A stretch of DNA of 64,000 nt from Pelecanus crispus (GCF_030463565.1 NC_134646.1:61831710-61895709); one strand, 5' to 3'. Positions 24,091 to 38,700 are shown, counted from the stretch's first letter. The notes: generated by a model from the sequence alone, not told the origin. Program-made: numbers and translations.

Positions 24091-26724
24091 CAGTGGTTAG
24101 CTATAACTGGGTAGTGGAAGTTGTTCCTAATTCTCAGCCCTGTCCTTCTTACAGAAACTGCTCATTAGTAAAGGAGGAAAGCCTTACCCACTCATGAATT
24201 AGGTCTTAAGTGACTCACATTTCAGCCTGCTAAATTAATGTCAGCTTAAACTGAGATCACTTATTCAAAGTAGAACAGCTCCATTAAGAGAAAGAGAGTA
24301 TCTCACATTATTGAAGATGCAGTGAATGCTTGATGCTCTGGGCTGGAAATTGCCTGCAGGCACCCAACATCAGCATTCAGGTGCTACTGAGATGCACCAA
24401 GTGGTTCTTCAGCAGCTGCTTGATTTGTATGGACTTAAGTGCTGTTAAAATGCCTTGGGATGTTATCTTGTTCATCTGTTGTCAAGGGTTGGGAAATGCT
24501 GCTCCCACTGATGTCCCAGAGGTATCCTCCTACCTTCCTCAAGGGAACTGTGGACTGCAGTCTGGTAGAAACTCATGCCACACCTCACCAGGAGGCCTCG
24601 AGCAGAAAACTGGTGAGGAGCTGGCTGTAGCTAGTGGGTCATAATCTAAAGCAAGGCAGGTAACGAGGAAGCTCACCCATGGAGCAGGAGGCCCGTTGCA
24701 AAGTCTCTCCTGAACAGGAAGAAAGACAAGTCTGTGGTCACCAGATATGTACCCTACTCATCAGGCTTCTGGGCATCGGTGGTGGGATAGCAGTAGCGTG
24801 TCAAAGCTCCTGCTAGTGCAGCTCCTCTCTGTATATGAAATCACATGGCTTTGTATAAATAACTGCATAATAATTGTAGCAGGAACATGAACCTTATCTT
24901 TCCACAGTTTGCATGAGTGCCCTAATCAAGGGCTACAAAGTCAGTCCTCTGGATCCCTGTCTTTCCTGTGGTCACTTGCTCTTCACTGCCTTCTGTGAAT
25001 CCTGGGGTTGGAGATCTAACTCCCTGCTTCCTCAGCCTGCGCTTCTAGGCTTCCTTCCTCTTGTAGTTAAATCTTTCTTATGAAATAAAAACTTTTTTCC
25101 TCTTTAAAGCCACACATTTCAGTCAGCCATTTTACTCAGAGAAATGTGTTTTTTGCATTACTGCTTACTGTGATGTTAATATATTAGCTGATGAAAAGTA
25201 TGTTACTCTGTAATAGAGCAGACTGCTATAGACAAAAAAGACATATAAAGAAAAATACAAGTGAAAGATTGACATATCTATTTACCTTCAGTTTTAAAAG
25301 ACCTCAAATTTCTTATGTTTTGTCTAAAAAGCATACTTATTATAATCAGATGCTAATACCCATCAATTTCTTTCAATTGATATATATGTATGTTTGTATT
25401 TAAGTCAGCATCACTTCAGCATAACTACAAGAAATGTTTTCAAACCTTTCAAAGAAAATGTTTTCAAACCTTTCTTTTTATACGTATACTGGCTACATTC
25501 TATGTCCTGTCTTTCATATTGAATTTGGATGTGCTAACACAGTGCATTTGCATATGCAAACCTGCCTAGGTGCCACGTTCAAGTCAGGGAAGGCATGCAG
25601 AATTTGTAACACGTAGGCGTGTTTACCCTCCTGGTCTGCAGAAATGTGGGCTTAACTGACATAACCAAATATACAGGTAAATCATGTCTTCAAAGTCTGG
25701 GACAAATGGTCAGGATACCAATTATTAAGGGCCTTTTATTTAACATCCCATTCAAAGAAATTTAGTATCACTATAGGTCTTTTTGGTTTGTTGCCAGTAG
25801 ATTGCAACTCTCTTGTAACAGTATCCTGTAGAAATTACTTATGCGATATAAGATGTTCAGGCGCAGCCAGAGACATTCTGGGGGAAAAAAAACCCAACAA
25901 AGTAACAGGATTAGCTGGAACCTTGTTTCTGAGAAATAAATATGATTTGAATTGAAACTGAGAATTTACTACCAGAAACAAACAGAAAATAATGTCCTAT
26001 ATTATATATTTTTTTTATTCCTTAAGGCAACAATAGCCAGTTCTTCTCAAAGTGCAAATGCTAATGGATAAACAACAGTGAATCATCTGAACTGAAACTA
26101 GAAAAGTATATTTACTTAAACTTATTTTCAATGCACTAATGATTTCAGTAAGAAATAAAACAAATATATGAATTCACTGAAAATCTCAGTGGAGTATACA
26201 TGTTAACTGCTTGGTAGGGTAAACTCCAAGGCATTGAACTGAACTGAAGTGAACAACTGAAACCAAGACGGAGAGAGCTGTAGTAAGGCACTTAATCTAA
26301 ACCAAGTTTTAGGAAGCTGGAGTTCCAGAGCAGCTGGTGCCCAAGCGATGTCTTGAAAATAGCTGCTTCTACTCCCTTTTTTCCTTCTAGCTGCAAGGTG
26401 GTACAGTGTGAGGGCCTCCTGATACAGGCACAGAGAGAATATTCTTCAACTAAATACATTTGACTGCTTTTCTTGCCTATTCGTGGTAGCGATCAAAGGA
26501 CAACAGTTATGATGCACTGGAATAAAGTCTCCCCCAAAAAATTCCATTAGAAATCAAAAATATGGAAAAAAAGGTTAAAAATATTGTAAGCTATGATTTC
26601 TAAGATGTACAGGTCAAAGTGCCTTCAGAACAGCGTTTTTCTTCTACTGCCAACAGCTGTAAGGCAGTGCAACTTAGCAGACAGAACATCAGAGCTGGTG
26701 CAGAACTCTTAAATCTTCTTTCCA

Positions 26725-26835
26725 CTTTTGCTTCATCTCAGTATGGAAACTGGTAACTTCCTGGTGCTCTTGCCACTGCCTCAGATTGCAGATCTATAAA
26801 ATGAAGCTAATGATAGCTTGCAAAATAAGCATTTC
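26725..26835 (+). repeat. MIR-like SINE remnant
   Basis: The string TGCCTCAGATTGCAGATC followed by TATAAAATGAAGCTAATGATAG mirrors the MIR segment that normally reads close to 'TGCCTCAGTTTCC...TCTGTAAAATG..GATAAT'. It is a diverged remnant in the long intron. The ends are approximate. Confidence 0.5.
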
Positions 26836-29498
26836 TATTTTGAGTGTTGATATGCAAAGGACCTGGTGTATTTATGTATCAGCAGGGATGGGACCGTTGT
26901 TTTACATTGTTTGTCCTGTTTAATTTGTAAGGGAAAAATGATACCATAGAGCAGTATCAAACATTTTAATTTTATTTTTCTCCATACCTAGGTGACAATA
27001 ATAATGTCCATACCTCAGTCCTTTGGTTGAAGCTTTTGGGTAAACAGATCTAGTTTTAGAACTTCAGCTGACTGTACAAAACATAAAATAAGAAATATAA
27101 TTTTTAATTGAAATTATTGAAGTGAGTAGAAAATTGAAGGCATAATAAAGACATTTCTGTGCTGAGAAATAGATTTTTTTTTTCCACCTGCTTGGTTATG
27201 TATTTATGTTCCTTGGCTTGAGAAATGTTGCTGTGCATTGTTTCACAGAGCCATGCCCTCATTTCTCTCTTTCTTTTTTCCCTGGAGGCACTCCAGAAGT
27301 ACCTGGGGGGCTACAGGTATTTCAGAAACTTGAGACAGGTATTGGTTTCAGTTCCATGAAAAACAAAAAAGGGCTGTTGAGCTACCCGGTAAGAAAACTG
27401 ACTGGAATTGGGACTGGAAGGATGAGGTGCAAGTTCTGAAGTCTTTTGCTATGAGTAACGTTCCTGACATAAGGTGTAAGAAGAAAATGATGGTGGCGTT
27501 AACTTGATGCTTAACCTGTCTTTCAGAAAATTAAAGAGAGCAGCTGAATCCAGCTGTAAATGAACCAATTCCCTCAACTCTGAACTTCACCCACAGTGCA
27601 ATGTTTTTAAATCTCAAAGCTCTTCCCTAGTGGTAGGGAGATATGAAACAATGATGAGTAATTTCTCAGGACATAGTGGGTAGGAGCTATCATGCACAGT
27701 GAATGTGCTTCCTCAGAAGAAATTAATGACCTACTTCCCTGATACACTTTGCCTCATCAGAACTCTCCTTTCTCCTGGCTGTGAAAGTGTCAATGGTCTT
27801 CCACACTCTTTCTCCTGTCTTCTACATGATCATGAAGCACCAGTTTAATTCATTTTGTTGCCTTTTCTTTCACCGTCTGTCATTGCTGGGTCTTTGATCT
27901 CCCTGAGCATGGGTGCAGGTGAGAAAACCAGTCAAAAGGAATAAAGTCAGGAAAGAGGTCTGTTGAATAAAGGTACGGTAGAGGAAGGACTGGAGAAGAT
28001 TTTGCCTACGTTTTGCTATAGATTTGGGCTGCTCACTCACTCTGATTCTCCTCCAAACAAATGTATCATTCTCACTTTGCTCTTTTTTTGAAATTGGGTG
28101 GGAGATCTCCTCACAGGCATGTACATTTTTCTTCTCACATAAAGCTCAGGACTTTGCAGGTAACTGCCACTGCAGTTCAGATTCCTGTCAACTCTCTGAC
28201 AAGTACCGTAACACTTTATAACAGTGGAGCTGGGTAGAAAAACAAACTACAAGGGCTAGGTTTAATAAAAGACACTAGCACCCAGCCCAGACTGGAGTCA
28301 ATAACCTTGTCTGTGGAAATCACGACCCTTCCTACAGGGAGCAGGAAACGTACCTTTTCTGGAAACAGCAAGGAGATCAATCTTGTCTTTTAGAGGAGGG
28401 CATGGTGGTGTAACCTCCCCTGCTTTGTAAAATAATCACAACACTTACCCAAGCAGGGAGGAACTGTGACAGGGTTTGAAATCTTGTCTTGCATCTCATA
28501 GGTGAAGGCTGGCTAATGGAGAAAAGCCTCTCCTACTGTTACTGTGTAATGTGCCTTACTGAGCATCCAGGGATACAGGCATCATGGAGCCAGAAAGGAA
28601 GAAGATACTCTGAGCCTATCAGTGTAGTCAGCTGGGAGGCTTCTGGACACCAACCCCAGGAGTTAAAAACTAGGACTCCTGCATCCTTACTGCCCTCTTT
28701 GGCATGCCAAGTACGTAAGAAAGGATGCTGCCTCATGCTGCACCCACGCACCCTCTAAAAAGAAGGGGCCATATCTTTGTTTTCTGGGAAATAGGATCTT
28801 GCTAGTGTTTATCAGAAGGGCTGCTTAGTTTCTCAGTTCCTATTTTGGGATGGTATTTAAGTGAAAAATGATAAGCCAAAGAGTTTAGATTAAGGTAATG
28901 TTGAACATGGCAGGAAGAGATGAATTAGGCACCTAAGTGATTAACAGAGAGGCACGTAGTCTGTAGACACTGCCAAAGTTGCAGCAACCGAGGAGGGGAT
29001 TTTAGGACTACAAAACCTATCCAGACCCTACTGTAAGCACATACACACAATGGAAATTGGAAATAGACCTATATATTTATGCTTTTCTGTAACATAATTA
29101 AGCTGTGCTTCTCCATAACATATATAGCCACTATGAAGGTATTAGAAAGTGTTAATTAATGAGCATTATCAGAGGCAGAGATCACTGATGGTATAACGGA
29201 GTTTTTAACACTCCTCCCAACTTTAGGAAAATCGAAGCTAGTTGTAACATGATATGAGACTTCGCTGCAAATTTCTTTTTGCTGTTTTTTTCCCCTTCTT
29301 ATTAGAGCTAAACAGATTGGTATTCATTGAGTCTACAAATGAAAACCTAATTTTGTAATTAAATGTCAAGGAAATGATTTCACAACTTGCATAGAATAAT
29401 ACAGTCCCCATGAGCCTGATATGACCCATAACTGTATAGTGTGTGGTGAAGCACCTAAAACACCATGAATAAACATGTTTATTCATATGAGGGACATA

Positions 29499-31367
29499 GG
29501 AAAAGCGAGGAGTACAGTCAGGACCCTAAATTTTAGGAAAGCAAACTTCCAGCTCTTCAAGGAGTTAGTCAGAAGGACCCCCTGGGAGACGGTCCTCAGG
29601 GACAGGGGAACGGAACAGAGTTGGCAGATCTTTAAGGACACCTTCCATAGCGCACAAGTGCTATCAGTCCCCAAGTGTAAAAAATCAGGCAAGATGGGAA
29701 GAGACCAGCATGGCTGAGTCGAGACCTGCTGGTCAAACTAAAGAGTAAGAGGGAACTGCCTAGGCAGTGGAAGCAGGGACAGGTGTCCTGGGGGGAGTAC
29801 AGGGAAACGGCCCGGTTGTGTAGGGAGGAGGTCCGGAAGGCCAAGGCGAGGATGGAGCTGAATTTGGCAAGGGACATAAAGAATAACAAGAAGGGCTTCT
29901 ACAGGTATATCAACCAGAAAAGGAAGGTTAAAGAAAGCGTACCCCCCTTGATGAACAAGAAAGGCGAACTTGTATCAAGAGACGAGGAAAAGGCTGAGGT
30001 ACTCAACAACTTCTTTGCCTCAGTCTTCAACGGCAACTTCTCTCCTCACCCCTCCCAAATCGATGGACCAAAAGATGGGGACCAGGGGGGTAAAGCCCCT
30101 CCCACTGTAAGGAAAGATCAGGTTCGAGACTACCTGAAGAACCTCAATGTGCACAAGTCTAGGGGACCTGATGAGATGCATCCCAGAATCCTGAGGGAAT
30201 TGGCTGATGGAGTTGCCAAGCCACTCTCCATGATATTTGAAAAGTCATGGCAGTCAGGTGAAGTCCCTGCTGACTGGAAAAAGGGGAATGTTGTGCCCAT
30301 TTTTAAAAAGGGAAGAAAGGAGGACCCTGGGAACTACCGACCTGTCAGCCTCACCTCTGTGCCTGGGAAGATCATGGAACAGATCCTCCTAGAAGATATG
30401 CTCTAGCACATGGAGGACAGGGAGGTGATTCGAGACAGCCAGCACGGCTTCACCAAGGGCAAGTCCTGCCTGACCAACCTAGTGGCTTTCTATGAAGGAG
30501 TGACTGCATCAGTGGACAAGGGAAAAGCAATGGATGTCATCTACTTGGATTTCTGTAAAGCGTTCGACAGTCCCCCACAACATCCTTCTCTCTAAATTGG
30601 AGAGACATGGGTTTGATGGGTGGACTGTTCGATGGATAAGGAATTGGCTGGATGGTCGCATCCAGAGGGTCGTGGTCAATGGCTCGATGTCCACATGGAG
30701 ACCGGAGACAAGTGGGGTCCCTCAGGGGTCCGTACTGGGACCAGTGCTATTTAACATCTTCATCAATGACATAGACAGTGGGATTGAGTGCACCCTCAGC
30801 AAGTTTGCAGATGACACCAAGCTGAGTGGTGCCGTTGACACACCAGGAGGACGAGATGTCATCCAGAGGGACCTGGACAAGCTGGAGAGGTGGGCCTGTG
30901 TGAACCTCATGAGGTTCAACAAGGCCAAGTGCAAGGTCCTGCACCTGGGACAGGGCAACCCCCGGTATCAGTACAGGTTGGGGGATGAAGAGATTGAGAG
31001 CAGCCCTGCAGAGAAGGACTTGGGGGTACTGGTGGATGAAAAGCTGGACATGAGCCGGCAATGTGCTCTTGCAGCCCAGAAAGCCAACCATATCCTGGGC
31101 TGCATCAAAAGAAGCGTGGCCAGCAGGTCGAGGGAGGTGATTCTGCCATTCTACTCTGCTCTGGTGAGACCTCACCTGCAGTACTGCGTCCAGCTCTGGG
31201 GCCCTCAGCACAAGAAGGACATGGACCTGCTGGAGCGGGTCCAGAGGAGGGCCACCAAAATGATCCGAGGGCTGGAACACTTCTCCTATGAGGCCAGGCT
31301 GAGAGAGTTGGGGTTGTTCAGCCTGGAGAAGAGAAGGCTGCAAGGAGACCTTATTGCGACCTTTTAG
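29499..31367 (+). pseudogene. CR1 ORF2 reverse transcriptase remnant, frame-broken
   Basis: The reading frame of the CR1 polyprotein can be followed in pieces. The piece TVRTLNFRKANFQLFKEL lies before a frame change near 29700-29707. The piece from about 29707 runs through [13 protein letters not shown] to an in-frame TAG at 30404-30406, and the same frame continues to CKAFD. A frame change near 30567-30572 looks like a two-base loss. The third piece carries the FADD catalytic motif and the CR1 C-terminal region (for example [11 protein letters not shown]) down to a TAG at 31365-31367. Homology continues after that stop, so it looks premature. The RT family and its catalytic residues are recognisable, and the damage is consistent with neutral decay. 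Confidence 0.9.
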
Positions 31368-31493
31368 TACTTAAAGGGGGCCTACAGGAAAGATGGGGAG
31401 AATCTTTTTAGCAAGGACTGTTGTGACAGGACAAGGAATAACAGATTTAAACTAAAGAAGAATAGATTTGGCTAGACATTAGAAAGAAGTTTT

Positions 31494-31701
31494 TTACAAT
31501 GAGGGTGGTGAAGCACTGGAACAGGTTGCCCAGAGAGGTGGTCGAGGCCCCATCCCTGGCAACATTCAAGGTCAGGTTGGCTGGGGCTCTGAGCAACCTG
31601 ATCTGGTTAAACCTGTCCCTGCTCACTGCAGGGGGGCTGGGCTAGATGACCTCTAAAGGTCCCTTCCAACCCAAAGCATTCTATGATTCTATGATTCTAT
31701 G
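31494..31701 (+). repeat. CR1 3' tail, partner of the inverted copy at 41899
   Basis: The last 208 bases of the CR1 element match the complement of 41899-42107 almost base for base. I counted about three mismatches by eye. It ends with the octamer repeat. It is listed separately because it forms one arm of an inverted pair about 10 kb long that encloses the exon at 39353-39469. Confidence 0.9.
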
Positions 31702-34700
31702 TTTTGCAGGGATATAAAATAAATGAAGGACCAAAGGCAAATTTTTAGTATGAGACATTAGCTCTAGCAGCCACCTCTCTACAGCACCCAGAATTTGGTG
31801 TTTATGCAAAGCAAGTAGCATAATGTAACATCAGATCTGCTTTGCAAGTACACATGGAATGGCCTATATTGTTTATTTTGACTAGTTCCTGGATTTTGAT
31901 GACTTTTATTTGATTTCTGTATCCTTATGTGCCATTGTAACAAAACATTCTTTTCTCCAAGCCAGCTGGCATAGGTTTCAGGGCTTGTTATTTGGGACAG
32001 TTGGTGGCTGGTACTCTCTGAACAGATACTTTATCATTCTAGTCCTTCAAAGATGAAAAGAAATGATTAGATAATTCCTTGCACAAGAAGAGACACATAT
32101 AGAAAGAGTATAATTTTCCTTCGTCAACAATGCCAGCAGTATGATGGCCCAGTAAACTTAAGACTGATGTGGAACTATCGGTCCCTTCTCTACGTTCTTA
32201 AATTATTTGCATGTGTTCCCTACTTTTCACATGCTTGGAGGGGAAGAACCCTAGCATAGTTGCAGGATGAAAGGAACTAATTCCTATGAAAGGAACTAGT
32301 AATCTAAACTGTAATAACAGTTAAGGAGAGAAAGAAAAGTGTGGAAGGGGCCTTCAAAAAAGCTGAAAGAAAAAGACTAAAGCAAGCACTGTGATAATAG
32401 AGATTAAAGCTTTCCTTGGCTTCATAAACCATGCCCCTTACACACTTGACAAAGATTGTGGCTGATGAGGAATAGCATTACTTAAAGTATTCACAGTGTC
32501 AACAATCTTTACAGTTAATTCACATCACCATTATACACTCTGATTGTCTTAAAAAAACAGACCCAGCTACTGCTAGCTGGATTTAACAATAAGCAGACTG
32601 AAAAATGAACTAGTTACTTTGTGGGTAGGTGTTTGTTTCTGGGTCTGTCATTGGAGAACCAAAGGATCCCTGAAGTGAATGTCTGTATTTGAGAAAAGGG
32701 AAGGTATACACCCTAGGTGCAAGCCATAGCATTCGGAGTTCTCTTTGAACTTATCAACTGCCAGCTAAATACTGTAAAGTATGCTCTTTCTTTACACAGA
32801 AATAGAACTGCAAGGTTTAGGATTTCCCCACCGCCCCCACTTCTGCAGAACAACCAATGTTGGCTTTCTGATCTACAGTTTCATTTGTAGAACAGACCAT
32901 TACATCTAGCTGATTACAATACTGCCTCAGAAGATAGTTTGGTAAAGGTATTCAGGGTCAAGAGAAAATAAATCTCATAAATCTCATGCAGCCTATTTCT
33001 TCCTCTACACATTATACATAGAATGATGGAAATTTGAGTTCATGCTAATCTCGTTCTCACTAATATGGTTATTTATATTAAATATAATATTTAACCTTTC
33101 TGGAAGGCAGCACCAAAGATTCTATTTATGTCAAGAAAAAGAAATACCATGACTTAGCAGAAAATATGTACAGTCTTCTGACTCTAGGCTGAAAATGCAA
33201 GCTATTTTAAGACTACATCAAAACCCATGCAGTTTCTATGTTCCATGGAAAAGCTGCCTGATGAATCTTGTAGCTATTTTCAATGGGATATGTTTAAAAA
33301 ATGGGTAAGCATTTTTAGACCCTACATTTTAGATTTAGAGAATCAGAGATGATTCACAGGAAAATACATTCTCAGCCCTAAAGCAGATCAAGGAACTCAC
33401 TTACAATAGCTTAATCATATAGTATCACTCCAGCTTGATTCCACTCTGTGTGTATGTGTGTTGTTCAGAGACAAACAACACAGAAAGGGATATACACCCT
33501 TTGCCTGTTAGTCTGGAGGCTGTGAAAGAAGACCAAGGCTTGCTGAGGGGCAAGTTGCATACTGTGTCTTTAAAATTTAATCACTTTTTCTATTTTGAAG
33601 GATTTAAAAAAATATAAAAAGCTCTACTTTGACATTCACAGAAAAATCTTTCCTGTTGGCCAAGTCCATCTAAAACAGGATTAGTATCCACACACATATA
33701 CTTAACTTCAGATTAATGCCAGTAAGTCCTATGGAGCCATTCCTGATATGCTGTATGACCTCAAACCTACTTACGTTAGAGGGAGTTCTTATTTAGACAG
33801 GTTTTGAATCAGATGTGGAGTGAGAAGAAAATTCATAGTTTGATATTTGTTTCTTGGAATATACTTTACTGGGAGAGGTGCGCTGTTGTGCTATGCCTGG
33901 TTCCAGCTGTTTCTCCTCATTCACTTAAAAACTATGTATAGAGCTGCTTCCTTGAGGAAAACTGAATTCTGAAATGTACGAAGCATGTGTAAGTTCTGCT
34001 GTATTCCCAAAGAGCATTGGGTGCTTCGCATTTCCCCTAAGCTGGCTGTTTTACTATAGACACAATTTGACTGACTTTAGCCTCCCTAACTTAAAATGTG
34101 TGGCAATTTTCCCAGGACAGCAAAAGCAAAAAGTAACTCCATATACCGGTTCCAGAACCTGTATATACTCAGTTTTCACAATAGGAATAAACCCTAAAGT
34201 AACACCAGAACTGAAATGGGAGTTGAGGAGATTCAGCAGAGCTGGAGTAATATAATTTGGAATATTCTCTGAGCTGGAATGAGCTCAGAATTAATTATCA
34301 ACCATTTGTACTAAGCAAAGAGAAGCAAGTAGCAGTGTACTTCATGGAATGATTAAAGCATGCATTGTACTGTAGGAACAAAAAGATCCAGAGATGTAAA
34401 AAACATTTCACTCCTCAATTTACCATATTTCATCTTCAGTTTCAGGGTGATTTAAGGACATGCAGAATACTGTAAATTGCTAATATTCTTTTTAAATCCT
34501 ACTGGAATCCAAATTTTATAATGCTAGGTCTTTTTTAATAGTTCATTAATGCTGAAATTAACAACAAGCTGTCAATAATATGAGAAGGATAATGTAAATT
34601 ACGATGTCTGTTCAGAGTAGGTAGAAAATGTTTTTACTATTCTTTGGACTAGATGATTTGAATGATGGGTGGGGAGAATCTTTTAGGTTTGTACAAACCC

Positions 34701-35649
34701 AAACATATTTAATTGAACAAACCGTTACAGGCGACAAACTAACATTTCATTTCCATTTCTCCCTTTCATTTTACAATTTTTCAGGATATAGTCATGCAAG
34801 AACAGCAGTTCAGGCAGAGACTGTGTGGTACTGCACAGATGGAAGAGAGCACCCATGTGTTATAACTTGCAGGGTGTGTTTGAAGAGAAGTGCAAAGAAG
34901 CCTGCCAGTTCTCTCATCTGTACTAAGGCGTAATCTACAGCAGGTTAGTGCCGGCGTATTAGTTAGGGAACACCGATAAAAAGGGCAGTAGACTTATTCT
35001 GCAAATAATCTCCATAGACTAACGACACTCTAAATAGCTCAAGGCCTTAATTGATATCAAGCAATGTACTTGGGTTCCTAAATTAGCAGTCTAACTCCCT
35101 AGTGTCTCCTTGCTGTTAATGGAGAAACAGTCACCCAGAAGATGACTCGGATATTACTGGAGGTACCTGTATCTTTCTATTAGTTGTCAAAGGTGTCAAG
35201 ACTAGATCCGTAATAGATGAATCCTTTTCATGATCAGTACTAGCTGTGGGATGATAATATAACCTTTGTTGTCACTCTACCATCCTGTCTGTATTGCCAT
35301 CTCTTATGAATTTACTAGGAAACATAACTCAGCAAAATGTAAAGGTTCCAGTGATGCTCTGAATGTATTTTGTCTTTGGTATCATTACACAATACAGAGT
35401 TTAAGCAGTTCACAATTTAATAAATATACTGCATTTCAATCTCCCCATGTAGATTCCAGAGAACACCAGTATGATTTCTGCATAGAATTTGTATGGAAAG
35501 CATTTTTCCCACAGAAACAGTACTTTTCCCCTCAGAAGTAAATCTTCATAAATTATTCTGTAGATCAAAAATAGCATGGTATGTATTTACCTACAGTAAA
35601 GGCTATGAGTTTTTAAATGATCATGTATAATAGGCACTGATTTTACACA

Positions 35650-35706
35650 GCAAAAAGCCAACCAAACAAAAAAACCAACCTAACCAAAACCCAAACAACT
35701 CCCCTC
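35650..35706. repeat. A/C-rich low-complexity tract
   Basis: Interrupted runs of CCAA, AAAC and AACC, of the same flavour as the tract at 2843. No gene or SINE body was recognised next to it. Confidence 0.6.
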
Positions 35707-38700
35707 TGCCCTAATTGGATCAAGTGTTGATAGAGCTCAGGCAGTAGGTAAGAGGGGGACTGTACATTCCCAAAGACAGTGTCACAGGAAATGAATCACC
35801 CATTTTTTTCAGAACTGCTTCCTCCTTTGTGTTTATGAATATGTGTTCATTTGGATTTTGTTGTTTGGTATCTGAAGAAAAGCTTAGGACTTCCAACTTA
35901 GGCACTGCACTAATTTAAGAACTGAATTTCATTTTCTCTCCATCTGATACCACAATGCAGGCACAAAGTGCTGTGAAGAAACACTTTCTAAAATCAATCT
36001 ATATCTGCTAGTTAATTCTGAATAGTCCGCTTTAATCCCAGATCTGTGTCTGAATTAAAGAAGTGGTAATTGAAAAGTTAAAAAAAAAAAAAACAGCTGA
36101 ATGGAAGTGGCACATTGTATAGAACTTTCTCAAGAAATGGGAAGTTGCCCAAAGCCTGCAGTGCCAAAGTCAGTTTTTAATTATGTTACTATAAATTAAA
36201 ACTAATTATGCTTGTTGGAGTAGAATCATCTTCAATTTGTGTTGCAAATGAAATAAACCCCATCCCACTAAGGTACAACAGAGCAAAAAACAAATGTGCA
36301 TAAAGAGATTTCTGTAGTTTTGCCAGTCTAGTCGTTGGGAGAGCTATTACTCTGGCCCATACTTGGAAAACCTGGAATAAATATTGAAGTCGTTGGCTCA
36401 CTGCAACCTCTTTGCTAACTGTTTTGTTCTGTTTAAAATTTCTGATTTGGCTTGATTTCTTTCCTTAGTAAAAATATCAGGCAGGCTGTTCTTAACAGCT
36501 TCAAAATTCTGAGCGGCTAAAATATGCAGCAATGGTACATGATGAAGTTTCCTTCACTCTCAGAGATTTTAGAACATCCATGTCTAAGGACACTGGGTGT
36601 TGCTACAGGAAAAACACCATGCCTTTCTGTTCCAACTCTGTTTTTTCCATCAAAGGGAAGATTAAAAAGTAGGAAAATAAACCCAGAAAACTAAATTTAG
36701 TCACATAAGATGGAAGCTATCCAAACTCTCTAGATATCTGGGCCAGTGTGTGCTTGTGACAAACAGTGTCATGACAGCATCAAACCCAGCCCAGACTCAG
36801 TACTCCAAGCACTGGGCTCTTTACGTTCAAGCGCTGAGAATGGCCTTTGTTTCCCAAGGCTCTGAAGCTAAATAACAGAGTGAGGCAAGCAGGTGAATGA
36901 AACAGAGCCAGCGAGGTGGTTGTAAGGGTGTGATAAAAGTACAGAACAACACATGCTACAGCTTGCTCTTTGTCTAATCTTTGGCATGGAGAGAAGTGAT
37001 CTCCAGCCTTCACAGCAGGCAGTGTTTTGTATCCCTTCTGTCCCCACGGGATTCTGTGGTTTCAATTCACTAAATCTTTAAAATTCTTCCCTTAACAAAA
37101 AAAAAAAAAAATAAAATCAAGGACTTGCAGTTTTTTCAGAACTCTCCTCTGCCTTATTATAAGTCTAAGAATTAGAGTTTACTTAGCTACATTCAGGTAT
37201 AGAGGAGACATCTACCTTTTCCAAATTATTTTCTTAGCAAATATATTATAGAAAAGAAAATTTGGAATAGCAAAGGCATGGTCTTAAAATTGTCTTCCAC
37301 TGAAGTCTAAAAGTCTAATATCAAAACACAGGTTAATAAGTTGGAATTAAAGCTGCCAAAGGAGAGTGGCAGGTGTGCTTTGATGTCTGAGCGACAAGCA
37401 TTTCCACTACCCTTCCAACTGCAATAAACAAGTGACTATGGAGAGCACAATCAGTAGTATATCAGCAGCAAACAGAAGCAATGTTCTTTTACTTTCAGAC
37501 CAATCCTTGAAAACTTGTAAAAAGACATGTAATAGCAAAATGCTTGTAATTTAGTAAAACTCACACTAACAATTAGTGTAATAATTGACAAAATTAGTTA
37601 GGTAGAATTAGGCATCTTTACTTGAAAACATTCAGCCTGATGAATAGATACTGAATGAGTCTGTCTTTTGCCCTGTATGCTCTGGTACTTCTACAGCACT
37701 AGAATGAAACTGGAACTGAATTTATCTAATGTAGGCAGGATATCTATTTTTTTCTCTGCAAGCACTTTGTCTTAAAATAATGTTGGTTGTCTTCTTAAAC
37801 ACAAATGAAGAGTTTTATAGAGGTTAATTTGAGACTTATCCTAATATATCTGCAGTGCTACAACTATGCATAGAAAAGTAATTGTCATCCATCCCTCATT
37901 TATTTCTCACAAAGATGGAGCCTCAAGACAGATGATAAAGAATTAAATATGTTTTGGAATAATATAAATATTTATCTTTCAGAGAAGTATCCTTGATCAT
38001 AGCAAAAATTGTGGCCATTTTTGTACTTTCACTGAAGTCGCCCTTGCATATAGTACTTATCATATACAAAATAAACCCACATTCTTCACAAATCATCTTG
38101 TATTTTGCTTTGATGCTTTAACAGATGCTGTTAAGTACGCAGTATATACCACTGAATAGCCAATCTCATTAGAGAGATTCTCATCTAGATCTACCCAGAA
38201 AGTTAAAGAACCGCGTTACTCTTCACAGATAAAGAGGCTATGCTACTCTCTAAGCAGCTGCGAAAAGGGATTTTTCAAAAGCCATATATTTTTTGTCTAT
38301 GCACTGAAGATGAATACAGTCAGCATACCATGCACTAAACTGGTCTTTAAATATTTTTGAAGTTAACTATGTTCATCTTAAAACATGGTACAAATCTTTC
38401 TAAGCACAGAAGAATGAAAAAAAAAAATGCACTACTCTGAATTGTATATGTAATATAAAATCAGTGACAGCAAAATCTATTGTATATGATTCACGGGAAG
38501 GGGGAAAAGCATACCTGGAAAAGACCAGACAGCCTACTCCCAGTGCCTTTCAGCTATTAGAACCCTACACAATGTTTGGCATGACTTCATAAATTTATAC
38601 TGCTTCAGCAGTAACAGCTGTGAGGGATAGCTGAAGACTGTTGAGCTTGATGTAAAAAAACAGGTTCACCTACAGAAAAAGACCTCTGTAAAAGTGGTTC

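Larger units (their letters stand above)
29490..31701 (+). mobile_element. CR1 non-LTR retrotransposon (LINE), 5'-truncated and inactive
   Basis: A partial CR1 element inside the long NWD2 intron, opposite to the gene. It encodes the part of ORF2 after the endonuclease and most of the reverse transcriptase, then the 3' tail ending in ATTCTATG octamer repeats (31678-31701). RT landmarks are YLDFCKAFD (motif A, about 30541-30567), [11 protein letters not shown] (motif B region, near 30712) and FADD (motif C, 30804-30815). It is about 2.2 kb against roughly 4.5 kb for a full CR1, so the ORF1 and endonuclease parts are missing, as is typical of 5'-truncated insertion. It carries at least two frame changes and two in-frame stops, listed separately, so it cannot make an active enzyme. 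The 5' boundary is approximate. Confidence 0.93.

Noticed and set aside
30747-31343. 198-codon minus-strand open frame
   Set aside because: It is antisense to the CR1 reverse transcriptase, and its composition is the complement of that coding sequence.
29490-31701. An intact, active retrotransposon or a host-adopted RT gene
   Set aside because: The 5' half is missing and the frame is broken at several places. Nothing suggests selection to keep it.
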